Counted from the first letter of the stretch, positions 42,539 to 51,997 are shown. The stretch: 64,000 nucleotides of DNA from Bacteroidales bacterium (GCA_024401695.1 JAKSKN010000001.1:124001-188000), one strand, 5' to 3'. The notes: generated by a model from the sequence alone, not told the origin. Numbers and translations are program-made.

Positions 42539-44422
42539 CTATTTTTCGTTTTTTCCGCTAATCGACCGCATCAGCTTGTCATTCGGGATAATCAGATTAA
42601 GAAATTTTTTATCGTCATTATATTTTTCTAAAATATCCTTAAACTTATTTCCGACGGAATATGGTATTTTCTTTACGTCAATTCTGGAGAGTATATTCAA
42701 AAGCCTAACATACGCCCGTTCAACATCATTCTTTATACAAAAGTAGTATATGCCATAGCATACTTTATCTTCAGGAGATGTTAATATTTTAGAATCCACC
42801 AATTCAAACAAATCCTCAACATCTGCTGGCGGTAATACAGCAACCTCATCTTTACATATTGTATTTCTAATTGGATCAGTAGAAGCATTATAAACCTTCA
42901 TAAATAGCGTTCTTATCCTAGTTGGCACAAGAGTCAATCCACTCATCTCATCTACCAAGTTATCTCTTGACACCCAAAATAGTTCTTTCATATCCACTGT
43001 ACTGAATTTTGGTTCCGAAATAACAAGATTCAGCAAATCTGGTGTATTCCAATCCTTGTACTCCGATATATCAGTTGTCCTATCCTGTGCATAAGCTTCT
43101 ATTGACTTCAATTCAAGTGGTACGCCTATACTGTTCATCACCCAAGAACTCAACTGCCTAAACTGTCCCTCGAATTTTTGCTCTATTAGCATCAACTTAA
43201 GAAGTGCAAATTTCGATTTTGTATCATTTACTCCTGACTGGGATAATAATCCAGAACGCATTTCGTATGCGTTCAGAAAACGTTTTATAAGTCTGGGATT
43301 CCATCTAAGTGAATTTCCAATCAAGGACGAGAATGGTGTAACAAAGCCTACCATTTCACCAAGTCCATCAGGAATATCATTCTGCAACAACTGATGTATA
43401 TTGTCCCATCCGTATCGTTCAAACTTTTTCTCTAATGTAAACCTGGCAAAATCTTCAAGAACTTTCTTAAAATAACGTTCTTCGAGTATTGATTTACAAA
43501 ACAGCAATGTTACGTATGTTTCAACCTCTTTTCGACTCAGAGCTGGTATCCTATATGGCAACTGTATAAATTTTTCCATGTATGAATTGCCGATTTCTCT
43601 CCTATTATCATTATTCTCCAAGTTAGCAGTTGCTATTATTTCTTTATACTCACTTTTGATAGCATTAGACACGATAAAACTGTCAGCCGCAATAACAAAT
43701 GCCGTCTTTGGAACATCCAGGAACAGTTTAATCGCCTCCAGATTTTCAATTATATGCCTTGGTAAACATCTATCAAGATCATCTATCAATACGACAATCT
43801 TTCCTTGTTTACTTTTATTTATCAGATCTTCAAAATCCTTTCTGAACTCACGTATCACTTCGTATTTCTTATCATCTCCCTCTGCATTAAGGGCTTCTTT
43901 CAAGAACTGATCAGCTTTTTCTCCCGTAAGCAGTTCTGTCAAATTTCCCGAATGATTTTTAAACGCATTCAACAATACAGGAATGATGAGCGATGTACCA
44001 CCGGTGCTGGCTGCCGCAGCTATGGGGATTATGGATTTGGCAGATACTTTTAGAACCCGCATCCAGTTTATCGACTTTCGCAGTTTTTTAAAAGCATTTA
44101 TCAATTCGCCTTTTTTATCTCCAACCTTTTCAAAAAAACGTTCCTCTTTCTCCAATGCATCAACAATACCCTGTATCAAGGCCATTTTGGCATCATCAAA
44201 ACTCTCGAAAGACCATCCATCGAAATATACCACAACAGTATCATCCTCCTTTTCAAGTTGATTTTCGAGGATTCTAAGAACACTTGACTTACCAGACCCC
44301 CAGTCACCATATAGACCTATAGTGATTGGAAGATTCTTATCGTTGGTCACAACGCTTTTTAACAAAGATGCATGAACAGTATAACCTAAAAGGTCTTCTG
44401 TCGTTTCTTTATCTGACCACAT
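42539..44422 (-). CDS. qatA: QatA, KAP-family P-loop ATPase
   Basis: ATG at 44422 (TTG at 44428 less likely) gives 627 residues. Walker A GDWGSGKSSVL (39-49) and Walker B VVLIDDLDRC mark the KAP NTPase fold, with two hydrophobic helices inserted between them (VSAKSIIPIAAAASTGG, SLIIPVLL) as is usual for membrane-associated KAP proteins. It is the first gene of qatABCD, which protects against phages. A DUF234-type ATPase gene ends 39 bp upstream. Confidence 0.85.
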   Translation of the reverse strand: MWSDKETTEDLLGYTVHASLLKSVVTNDKNLPITIGLYGDWGSGKSSVLRILENQLEKEDDTVVVYFDGWSFESFDDAKMALIQGIVDALEKEERFFEKVGDKKGELINAFKKLRKSINWMRVLKVSAKSIIPIAAAASTGGTSLIIPVLLNAFKNHSGNLTELLTGEKADQFLKEALNAEGDDKKYEVIREFRKDFEDLINKSKQGKIVVLIDDLDRCLPRHIIENLEAIKLFLDVPKTAFVIAADSFIVSNAIKSEYKEIIATANLENNDNRREIGNSYMEKFIQLPYRIPALSRKEVETYVTLLFCKSILEERYFKKVLEDFARFTLEKKFERYGWDNIHQLLQNDIPDGLGEMVGFVTPFSSLIGNSLRWNPRLIKRFLNAYEMRSGLLSQSGVNDTKSKFALLKLMLIEQKFEGQFRQLSSWVMNSIGVPLELKSIEAYAQDRTTDISEYKDWNTPDLLNLVISEPKFSTVDMKELFWVSRDNLVDEMSGLTLVPTRIRTLFMKVYNASTDPIRNTICKDEVAVLPPADVEDLFELVDSKILTSPEDKVCYGIYYFCIKNDVERAYVRLLNILSRIDVKKIPYSVGNKFKDILEKYNDDKKFLNLIIPNDKLMRSISGKNEK

Positions 44423-44461
44423 ATTCAATTATAATTAATTCTCCTTTATTCAATCCATCAT

Positions 44462-45913
44462 TCACTCAAACAGCACATCCATCGTCAATCCCGTGTCCAC
44501 GGGTGCGTTGTGAGCGCCCTTGTTCAGGCCAAAGGTAGTTAGGAACACCAGATTCACCGAATGCACTGGTTTGTGCGTCTTCGAGTGCAGGAAGGCGTCC
44601 AACTTATTGCGCAGGTTCGCCTCATAATCGGCATCAATCGAAAAGACACTCTCCGAGAACTTTATCTCCACCACATAGTCCGTCCTCTCACCCTTCCATT
44701 CAATCACCATATCTATCTGGGCACCCGTTCCTGACGGAGATACTCCATTCCAGCAATAGCAGTCGCTGACAGTACCTATACGCAAGGCCTGTGAAAGCTG
44801 CTGCTGATGCATCATTGCCACCAGCTCAAAAGTCATCCCCGCCCAGGAGAAGAACTGTGGCGAGCGTTGAAGCGACTTCCAGCCATTCTGCACACCAGTC
44901 ATCTTTTCGATATGGCGAAGATAGAACAGCGAGAAGAAATCCACCAACTGATACACCGTCACCTTCTGCGGACCTCCATAGCGAGTATAAGTGCGTATAA
45001 CGTCCGACTCCTCCAGATTCTCCAGCATCTTGCTCAACCCTCCACCGCTCTTCTGACCTATCGCCTCCGATATCTCGTTACGCGTCATACCATAGAACCG
45101 GCTGCCCAGAGCCCGCACAATGCCCACATAATTGTCCTTCGAGTTGAACAGACCCACATACACATCCTCGAACTCCTGCTTCGCATTTGACTTGTGGAAG
45201 AATATCTCATCCAGATTCTCCGTAAGCGTGCGTTCGCGCCTGAGCAGATCCAGATAATACGGAATACCGCCCAGTGCCATATAAGAGAGCACCATCTCAT
45301 ACCGGCTCAGATGGAATTGCCGCTTGCGGTAGTATCGCTCACATTCGTTCAGAGTGAAAGGCTGCACGTGCATCTTGGAAGTGAGCCGCCCGTGCAGACC
45401 GCCATATTCACGAATCACATTGTCAAGCATCCAGCTCGTAGCACTTCCGCACACCACAAGCACGATATTCCTCTGGATAGAGGCAAAATCGTTCCAGAAA
45501 AAGCCGAGTTCCTCAATGAATTCAGCCGATTTGGGACCAGCCATCCAAGGTAGTTCATCCAGAAAAACCACCTTACGCTTGGCACGCTTGCGCCTGAGCA
45601 ACTGCTTGAGCAACGAGAATGCTTCAAGCCAGGATGTCGGACGAGGGGTAGCAGAAGGCAAACCATAATCCAGCAGGCTTCTATAGAAATGCTTCAGCTG
45701 CTCCTGCCTATACGATTCCTCGGTCATATCTTCATTCTTGATATAAATGCCCACCGTCCGAAAAGCCATAGCCGAGCCATACACCTCGTTGATTAGAAAA
45801 GACTTCCCCACACGGCGACGCCCATACACTGCCAGAAACTCGGACTTGCCGGTTCCCATCAGATATTCCAACTCCTGTATCTCTTTTTCGCGCCCTACAA
45901 TATCACAACTCAT
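44462..45913 (-). CDS. Archaeal-type AAA ATPase (ATPase_2/DUF234)
   Basis: A 483-residue protein. Walker A is GRRRVGKSFLI; VFLDELPWM is Walker B; GLSKMLENLEESDVIRTYTRYGG looks like a winged-helix region and the C-terminus (VEIKFSE) resembles the DUF234 nuclease-like end with possible PD-(D/E)XK residues. Such genes are very common in Bacteroidota, often in mobile DNA; role unknown. Confidence 0.85.
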   Translation of the reverse strand: MSCDIVGREKEIQELEYLMGTGKSEFLAVYGRRRVGKSFLINEVYGSAMAFRTVGIYIKNEDMTEESYRQEQLKHFYRSLLDYGLPSATPRPTSWLEAFSLLKQLLRRKRAKRKVVFLDELPWMAGPKSAEFIEELGFFWNDFASIQRNIVLVVCGSATSWMLDNVIREYGGLHGRLTSKMHVQPFTLNECERYYRKRQFHLSRYEMVLSYMALGGIPYYLDLLRRERTLTENLDEIFFHKSNAKQEFEDVYVGLFNSKDNYVGIVRALGSRFYGMTRNEISEAIGQKSGGGLSKMLENLEESDVIRTYTRYGGPQKVTVYQLVDFFSLFYLRHIEKMTGVQNGWKSLQRSPQFFSWAGMTFELVAMMHQQQLSQALRIGTVSDCYCWNGVSPSGTGAQIDMVIEWKGERTDYVVEIKFSESVFSIDADYEANLRNKLDAFLHSKTHKPVHSVNLVFLTTFGLNKGAHNAPVDTGLTMDVLFE

Positions 45914-46084
45914 ATCTTTTCAAAATTTGCGTTAAATACTGATGTAAAAGTAATTATAAATAATCACTTATCCCAGAATCTTCGCCATTCTTTAGAAAAT
46001 TTCTCAAGTTTGGCGAACTTTCTCCCCTACAAAATGGCAATTAAAGCGAATTCCCTAATCCCAGCATCCCCAATTCCAACAATA

Positions 46085-46196
46085 CCTCCCATCCTTGCAC
46101 TCCAGTATCACTGTGCCGGATTCCAGGCATTCGGTGTTGTGCCAGCGGGCGAGTTCAACGCTAAAGCCGACAATCTCACTTTCGGCAGAAGCCTCA
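46085..46196 (-). pseudogene. WbuC C-terminal fragment
   Basis: The minus frame reads EIVGFSVELARWH, then GTVILECKDGRY, matching the C-terminus of WbuC at 35373-35822 (QGLSIPVGQWH, then PTVILECKDGKY). The start and first domain are absent. Beside it (46029-46054), CAAAATGGCAATTAAA and nearby GAATTCC repeat a sequence also seen near 35200. 45914-46084 otherwise holds nothing I can support. Confidence 0.65.
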
Positions 46197-46251
46197 AACG
46201 ATGTAAGCCTCCGATAAAAGACGTCTTGTATATATCCTTATGTATTAATGA

Positions 46252-46488
46252 TTAAATCTCTAAACATTCTTTCCTCCTTCCTCCACAATGCTCCTCCATA
46301 TCCCTCATATCCGCCACCTCCAGAAACTGTTCCTTCTTCCACTCCTCCAGCGTGCCGTCATTGATTTTCTTGCGGGTGTATTTCACTTTCGAGAGCAGGT
46401 TGGTGTGCTTGTTCGGAAAGTGATGATGCTCCTGGACGTATGCCCTAAGCTCATCTATGAATGCGTTCCAACTCTCTTCGTGGGTCAT
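46252..46488 (-). CDS. Small helicase-associated-domain-like protein
   Basis: ATG at 46488 gives 78 residues (a TTG start at 46512 adds eight). The pattern W-x-x-x-x-x-x-L-x-x-Y ... HFPNKHTNLLSKVKYTRKKINDGTLEEWKKEQF is like a single helicase-associated (HA) repeat, a DNA-binding tri-helix. Role in the locus unknown. The upstream sequence (GATTTGCGTT ... CTTTTCAA) is shared with the two nucleotidyltransferase genes. Confidence 0.5.
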   Translation of the reverse strand: MTHEESWNAFIDELRAYVQEHHHFPNKHTNLLSKVKYTRKKINDGTLEEWKKEQFLEVADMRDMEEHCGGRRKECLEI

Positions 46489-46536
46489 ATCTTGAAAAGA
46501 TGTATAACGCAAATCATACGCGTCTGTACGAGTTTA

Positions 46537-47616
46537 CTAAATCTCCCCCTTCCCACTCAGATGCCACTTTACAGAGTACCACACCCGTTCTCGCATCGTA
46601 ATGGACAAATAGCGGAATTTCCAGTTGTTGCCGGCGAGGGTTTTCAACTTATATACGAAGCGAGGCGCAAAACGCTTTGGGAAGACGCGCCGCTTGTCCG
46701 TCAGGATATATTCAAGCACGCCCTGGCATTCCGCTTCCGGAAGGCGTTCGAACAAAAGCTCCGAGAAATCAAGGCCGCAAACCCTTTCCGCCAACGACAC
46801 GAACAGATCGTTTGTCCGTTCAAGACCGAATTCCTGCAGTTTCCCGCGGACCAACTGCAAATCCAAGCCACCCGCTTCTGTCTTCAAGAACAGCCCCCAA
46901 TCCAGAATATGCCTTAGCCGGATGCTTTCAAACTCAGAGAAATGACGGGCCATGTGGCATAATAGGAAGAAGTAGTTCTTCAATGGAGATGGGGTATAGT
47001 AGCCGCCTTCGCAAAGGACATCTCCGTCCAATGACTCCAAAAAGGCCTGAACCTTTTTCTCGCATTTGGTTTGGAAAGAATCCAGATACATATAATGATT
47101 CTCCACCGTCACACCTTTGAATTCAAAGACGGAATGCTTTGGATGCTCGTTGTCAACAGGAATTCCACTGTCGGCAACTATTCTATCCACTTCCAGATGC
47201 CTACCATACGAGAAAATATCAAAGTCCCCCGTTGGCCTATGATGGGGAATCGGGTAGTATGTGGACAGGCCAAGCCCCTTCAGCAGAAGCACATTGATAT
47301 GTTGTTCCGAGAGAAGACTGACGAGCTCAGAGAAAGCACCCTGATGCCGGGAATATTCCGTTTCCGCCTGAAAAGTCGAGCCGAACCACTCATACTTCAA
47401 TGCCTCCAATTTCGGAGTGTCAATTGCCAACTCCAAGGAAGGAATCGACTCGTACAGTTTCTGCAAGCCATCAACTGCAATGACAGGCACAGCCTGAGCG
47501 AATGAAGAATCCACAAGATTTCTTCAATCCACTCCGGTGAAATCAAAGCCAGACTCAGTATCGTTTCCAATTCCGAGTCTTACCAGATACAGTAATGCCT
47601 GATGTTCGTATGTCAT
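46537..47616 (-). pseudogene. Nucleotidyltransferase-like gene with premature TGA
   Basis: From ATG 47616 the frame reads MTYEHQALLYLVRLGIGNDT then GVD, then TGA at 47524-47526, then RNLVDSSFAQA and on to 46537 (359 codons). The paralogue at 50011-51105 has TGG (Trp) there (GVDWRNLVDSSFAQ). So a single base change (TGG to TGA) interrupts an otherwise intact gene. The protein fold includes LLLKGLGLS, HRPTGDFDIF, the Gly-Asp-x-Asp of a nucleotidyltransferase-like site. Restart at GTG 47514 is possible. Family members sit in surface-polysaccharide loci. Confidence 0.8.
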
Positions 47617-47641
47617 ATTTTGAAAGTTGAACAAACGCAAA

Positions 47642-48589
47642 TCATTGGTGTGTGTTCAAGTGTTTCCCAATCACCATCTCGGTGAACGCGATGGCTCCTT
47701 TGTGGTTCAGGTGAGATGCGTCTTTGAACTTGGTGGGGTCATCGAGGAAGAGGTCGGAATAGTCATAAACCTCAGAGCCGTATCGAACTGCAACTTTCTG
47801 CATATCCTCCACTGCACTCTGATAGGCTTTTGTCGGACGCACATATTGAGGTGAGGCTATTATCACTAACTGCACGCCTTCTTTCCGGCATCTTTCGATG
47901 GTCGAAGCGAAGAGTTCCAGTTTTTCGGGCCAAGACTCGTATTCCGAATTGTCCTCAAAATCTGCACTCAGCTTGGGGTAGTCGTACCCTTCGGACGGCA
48001 ATGGGATATAGCCGCTTTCGGTAGTGGAGCCACCCATCACAAGCGGGAACAGAGAGTTCAGCAATTTCGAGTTGTATGCGAACATCCGGCTCTGCATCTT
48101 CACTGACGACCACTTATCTTCACTGTCAATATACTGCTTTGCCCACACGTTGTCATCGTGATAATATGGCGAGAGATACCTTACATTCTGGTATTCGCGT
48201 TCCCCTCCATCAGCATTCAGACACCCCGGCTGAATGTCCCAGATTATTTTCTTGGGCTTGTACCGGTCGAGCACCATATTGATGATGCAGTTCTGATATA
48301 AATAGAAGCAACCATCCTGCCCGCAATTATAGACAGAAAGGCCAAGCGAATCGGCAATCATCGCTGGAATGTAATGATGGGTAGCTTTGGACGAGCCCAC
48401 AACAATCACATCCGCATCCACCTTCTCCACAACATATGGAGTCTTGAGCCACATACATTCCGGATTGCTCTTCAAACCATAATCCTTCATCTTCACGAAG
48501 GCGAACCCTACCGCCCTATCGACAACCACCACCAAAGCCAAAAGAATGATGGCTTTCACGCAAAACGAAACAAAACCTTTCTTCTTCAT
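47642..48589 (-). CDS. SGNH/AlgX-like acyl-modification protein
   Basis: The 315-residue protein has one N-terminal membrane anchor (IILLALVVVVDRAVGFAF) and then an SGNH-like fold: DVIVVGSSKATHHYIP (block I with Ser), and LDDPTKFKDASHLNHKGA (Asp/His of block V). It lies 3 bp after the MBOAT gene; such pairs (AlgI + AlgJ/X/V, PatA/PatB type) transfer acyl groups to exported glycans in the periplasm. Confidence 0.75.
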   Translation of the reverse strand: MKKKGFVSFCVKAIILLALVVVVDRAVGFAFVKMKDYGLKSNPECMWLKTPYVVEKVDADVIVVGSSKATHHYIPAMIADSLGLSVYNCGQDGCFYLYQNCIINMVLDRYKPKKIIWDIQPGCLNADGGEREYQNVRYLSPYYHDDNVWAKQYIDSEDKWSSVKMQSRMFAYNSKLLNSLFPLVMGGSTTESGYIPLPSEGYDYPKLSADFEDNSEYESWPEKLELFASTIERCRKEGVQLVIIASPQYVRPTKAYQSAVEDMQKVAVRYGSEVYDYSDLFLDDPTKFKDASHLNHKGAIAFTEMVIGKHLNTHQ

Positions 48590-48592
48590 AGC

Positions 48593-50014
48593 TTAGAACT
48601 GGAAATAAATGAACGAACCACCATCGAGCACTCCGAACAGGAGAATCATCACAATCATTGCAAGATATGTCACCCACCTCACAACCGTATGCTTATTGTT
48701 TAGCAACTGGAACCTGCCGCCGCAGAACTCCGTAAGGAAATCCGCCACAAACACCAACAGCAGGAATCCGAAACTATACACCATCGTATCCGGGTCTGTG
48801 AACACGCTCCCGTGCGAAGTGAAAATCTTCCCCACAATCATCGAAGCATCCGCAAAGTTCTCCGCTCTGAAAAATATCCATGCAAACGACACGATGCAGA
48901 AGGTCACGACCATTCGTACAATATTCAGAAGCGTCAGTCTGTCGCTAATCTCCTTAATCTTGTTCCCGTATATCAGCCTCTCCACTATCATACACAATCC
49001 GTGAAATGCGCCCCAGATAATAAACGTATATTCCGCTCCGTGCCATAGTCCGCTGACCGTAAACACTATCATCGTGTTCAGCATCCAGCGGATCCTCTTC
49101 ACTCTGTTGCCGCCCAACGGAAAATAGATGTAATCCCGGAACCAAGTGGTGAGCGAGATGTGCCACCTGCGCCAGAACTCCGTAACTGTCTTTGCAAAAT
49201 ATGGCCTAACAAAGTTCTCTGGAAGTTCAATCCCAAGCAACTTTCCCGAGCCTATCGCCATCAGCGAGTATCCTGCAAAATCCGCATATATCTGTATCGT
49301 ATAAAGTATCGATGTCAGTAGCAGTGTGGTTCCGTTGTGATTGGCTATATTTCCATAGACCGCATCAACATAAATCCCCAATCTGTCAGCAAGACATAGC
49401 TTTAATACCCCCCCCCACAGGATTGATCTACAAGAACTTACGGCAGTATCATAGCTAAATTCGCGCCTCTTGAGATACTGCGGCAGCTGCTTTGTAGCCC
49501 TACTGATAGGACCGCTCAGGATAGATGGGAAGAAAGTGACGAATGCCAGATATGCCACCACATCCTTTGTCGCTTCCACCTTCCGCTGATACACATCTAT
49601 GCTGTAACTCAATGCCGTAAAGGTATAGAAACTGATTCCCACAGGCAGGATAATCTTGAGGGTCGATACCGACAACTCCTTGCCCAGCAGACTGAAACTA
49701 TCCACAAACGCCTGCACGAAGAAATTGTAATACTTGAACCCGAACAGGATTCCAAGATTCAGAACGATAGTACCAAACGAAATCCACCAACGCTTTCTAT
49801 CATCCACACGATTCATCCACAATCCTGCAAAGAACGTTGAGAATGCCGTCACGAGCAGCAATCCCAAAAACCGCCAGTCCCAGAAGCCATAGAAAAACAG
49901 GCTCGCAAGGACTATCAGCCCGTTCTGCAGGTTCTTGTTCCTCCTGCACACTATCCAGTAGAGCAGAAACACTACCGGCAGGAAGATTAGGTATTCAATT
50001 GATGCGAAGGTCAT
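48593..50014 (-). CDS. MBOAT O-acyltransferase (AlgI-like)
   Basis: A 473-residue membrane protein with about 11 helices. The MBOAT active His is in GLWHGAEYTFIIWGAFHG (about residue 330); TEFWRRWHISLTTWFRDYIYFPLGG is the conserved preceding loop. It passes acetyl from acetyl-CoA across the membrane to the partner. Codons around WGGV use a run of nine G (49408-49416 C on plus strand); one base slip would frameshift the product. It overlaps the upstream nucleotidyltransferase stop (50011-50014). Confidence 0.88.
   Translation of the reverse strand: MTFASIEYLIFLPVVFLLYWIVCRRNKNLQNGLIVLASLFFYGFWDWRFLGLLLVTAFSTFFAGLWMNRVDDRKRWWISFGTIVLNLGILFGFKYYNFFVQAFVDSFSLLGKELSVSTLKIILPVGISFYTFTALSYSIDVYQRKVEATKDVVAYLAFVTFFPSILSGPISRATKQLPQYLKRREFSYDTAVSSCRSILWGGVLKLCLADRLGIYVDAVYGNIANHNGTTLLLTSILYTIQIYADFAGYSLMAIGSGKLLGIELPENFVRPYFAKTVTEFWRRWHISLTTWFRDYIYFPLGGNRVKRIRWMLNTMIVFTVSGLWHGAEYTFIIWGAFHGLCMIVERLIYGNKIKEISDRLTLLNIVRMVVTFCIVSFAWIFFRAENFADASMIVGKIFTSHGSVFTDPDTMVYSFGFLLLVFVADFLTEFCGGRFQLLNNKHTVVRWVTYLAMIVMILLFGVLDGGSFIYFQF
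49408..49416. repeat. Poly-G(9) tract in the MBOAT gene
   Basis: Nine C on the plus strand (G on coding strand) in codons TGG GGG GGG GTA. Currently in frame. Confidence 0.8.
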
Positions 50015-51105
50015 ATTTGTATTCTTTTCTTAGCCAGATTAAATATCGTCACCACTATCCTCTCATCACTCACCATCCTGTATTTCCAGCGGTTGGCGAG
50101 GATTCTGCGGGTTTTGGCGATGGCGTAACGGATGGTGTGGCTTGTGGCTGGAATCTCTTTATCAAATTCGGGATGGAGGATGTCGGCAAGCATTCTCGAC
50201 TGCAATTTCTCGTCTCTCGTCCTCACCGGGAAGTTCTCGGCTGCAAAGCCCAGGCTCTCCACACAGATTCCGTTGAGGCAGTTCAGGAACGGACTGCAGC
50301 CGGAGGCCTTGGCATATCCATATACGAAATCCCAATCTATATTTGAGGCGTTCACCTTCACGAAGAGTGCCCAATCAAGGATATGCCTCAAGGTTATGTT
50401 CTTCACTGCAAAGTGGTGCGACATATGCCGGAGGAGATACACTGAGTTCAGCTTCACGGATGGAACGAAGCACTTCTCGCCCCCGACCTCTATCTCATTG
50501 CACCCCTCGGCTATCAACCTCTGGAACACCTGCTCATCCGAAAAATGATTCCTGTGCCGTTCAACATCCAAAAGAGTGATATGATTCTCGAACGTGATGC
50601 CATTGCGAGAGAACACGTAATGATGCGGATTGCTCCTGTTCACGGACACCTTCCAATGCTTCTCCACCAGCTGGCAGACAAACTCAGCATATCCGAAAAG
50701 ATAGATGTCGATATCCCCACAAGGCCTGTGACTCGGAATCGGGTAGTTCAGCGACAGGCCATAACCTTTCAACAGAAGCACCTTCACCTCCTGAAGCTTG
50801 CACAACTTCAGGAATTCCGAAATGGCGGATTGATGCCGATCATAATCGCTCTCGGCAGAAAAACAACTGCCGAACCACTCGTACTTTAGGGCTTCAAGTT
50901 CCTGATTATCGATGTCAAGCGTCAAACCAGAATGAGCCTCATATAAATTCTGCAGGCCATCAACTGCAATGGCAGGCACAGCTTGGGCGAATGAAGAATC
51001 CACAAGGTTCCTCCAATCCACTCCGGTAAAGTCAAATCCGGACTCAGTATCGTTTCCGATGCCGAGCCTTACCAGATATAGTAATGCCTGTTGTTCTTTT
51101 GTCAT
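50011..51105 (-). CDS. Nucleotidyltransferase-like protein of a polysaccharide locus
   Basis: A 364-residue intact paralogue of the broken gene at 46537-47616. The NTP_transf-like core is LLLKGYGLSLNYPIPSHRPCGDIDIYLFG with the GDxD acidic pair; further conserved segments are NITLRHILDWALFVK and WKYRMVSDERI. It belongs to the minimal/uncharacterised nucleotidyltransferase family found in Bacteroidota capsule loci. Activity on sugar or lipid is inference. An upstream motif GCGTT...CTTTTCAA is shared with the paralogue. Confidence 0.75.
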   Translation of the reverse strand: MTKEQQALLYLVRLGIGNDTESGFDFTGVDWRNLVDSSFAQAVPAIAVDGLQNLYEAHSGLTLDIDNQELEALKYEWFGSCFSAESDYDRHQSAISEFLKLCKLQEVKVLLLKGYGLSLNYPIPSHRPCGDIDIYLFGYAEFVCQLVEKHWKVSVNRSNPHHYVFSRNGITFENHITLLDVERHRNHFSDEQVFQRLIAEGCNEIEVGGEKCFVPSVKLNSVYLLRHMSHHFAVKNITLRHILDWALFVKVNASNIDWDFVYGYAKASGCSPFLNCLNGICVESLGFAAENFPVRTRDEKLQSRMLADILHPEFDKEIPATSHTIRYAIAKTRRILANRWKYRMVSDERIVVTIFNLAKKRIQI

Positions 51106-51153
51106 TTTTTGAAAAGTTACACAACGCGCATCATTGCGTGTGTACGAAGATGA

Positions 51154-51933
51154 TTATTCAGAGCCTTTGAGGCGAAGTTTGAAGCGAAGGCCAAAGGATA
51201 CCCACTGGAAGTTCTGAAGGCAGAACATAGCTTCGAAGCGGTCGTCCCAGATGGAGGAGAGGAAACCGAAGTTTACGGTATTGGCATCGTACTCCAAGAC
51301 GAATTTCGGGGAGAACCAGCGGTTCTGAATCCAGACGGGACGCCAATCCACGGCAGCTATCACACCCTTGCGGTTCCAGTCCACACGCTTGCTGTACTGA
51401 TAGCCCAAGTGCCCGCCTACCACACCCCAAGGGGTTTCGAAATGCTTAGTGGCGACTGCATAGTAACGGTTGAAATACCCATTGCTGGACTCAATGCGTT
51501 CAGTACTTCCGATATAATCTCCACCCGAACCTGTAACAGGATCACTTGTACCGATTGCAATAGAAGGTGTCCAATTCCATAATTCACCCTCTTTCAGCAC
51601 AAGCAATTTAGCTGCAAAATGGCGGTCTTGATTTACTATGACCTTTTGTCTATAATCTGTTGCGCTCGGGCTCCACTTCCCATTGAACAGCACGCACACG
51701 TACGCTATTTCTAGTCTTGACCAGAAAGTCACGTCAAAACCATAAGCGAAAGTGTGGTAATCCCACGTAAACTCAACGCCTTTCGCATCAGGAGTGATAT
51801 GCTGATTCAAGAAATTGTTCGTAATCATAAACGTACCCGACTCATTCATATCTGCCGAAGGCGCAGAAAGCAACCCGGTAGTACTGTCCACAAATTGAGC
51901 ATTTGCAGACAGGGCCAGAAAGGTCAGTACCAA
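51154..51933 (-). CDS. YjbH-like outer-membrane protein (start uncertain)
   Basis: About 260 residues: VDSTTGLLSAPSADMNESGTFMITNNFLN is typical of YjbH-type proteins, followed by a strand-rich body ending VSFGLRFKLRLKGSE. The best start by the frame is TTG (51933), but the reading frame upstream encodes the first half of a signal peptide (KRITLILVLTFLALSANAQ) with ATC at 51952-51954 where ATG would be expected. Likely start codon loss or an unusual start. YjbH family proteins aid exopolysaccharide export. Confidence 0.65.
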   Translation of the reverse strand: MVLTFLALSANAQFVDSTTGLLSAPSADMNESGTFMITNNFLNQHITPDAKGVEFTWDYHTFAYGFDVTFWSRLEIAYVCVLFNGKWSPSATDYRQKVIVNQDRHFAAKLLVLKEGELWNWTPSIAIGTSDPVTGSGGDYIGSTERIESSNGYFNRYYAVATKHFETPWGVVGGHLGYQYSKRVDWNRKGVIAAVDWRPVWIQNRWFSPKFVLEYDANTVNFGFLSSIWDDRFEAMFCLQNFQWVSFGLRFKLRLKGSE

Positions 51934-51997
51934 TATGAGAGTTATGCGTTTGATGAGGCAAAATTAACAATAATTCACCGACTGTAGCATATTTGAT

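Noticed and set aside
47524-47526. Selenocysteine codon
   Set aside because: The paralogue has Trp here, not Cys, and no hairpin downstream looks like a SECIS; a nonsense mutation is simpler.
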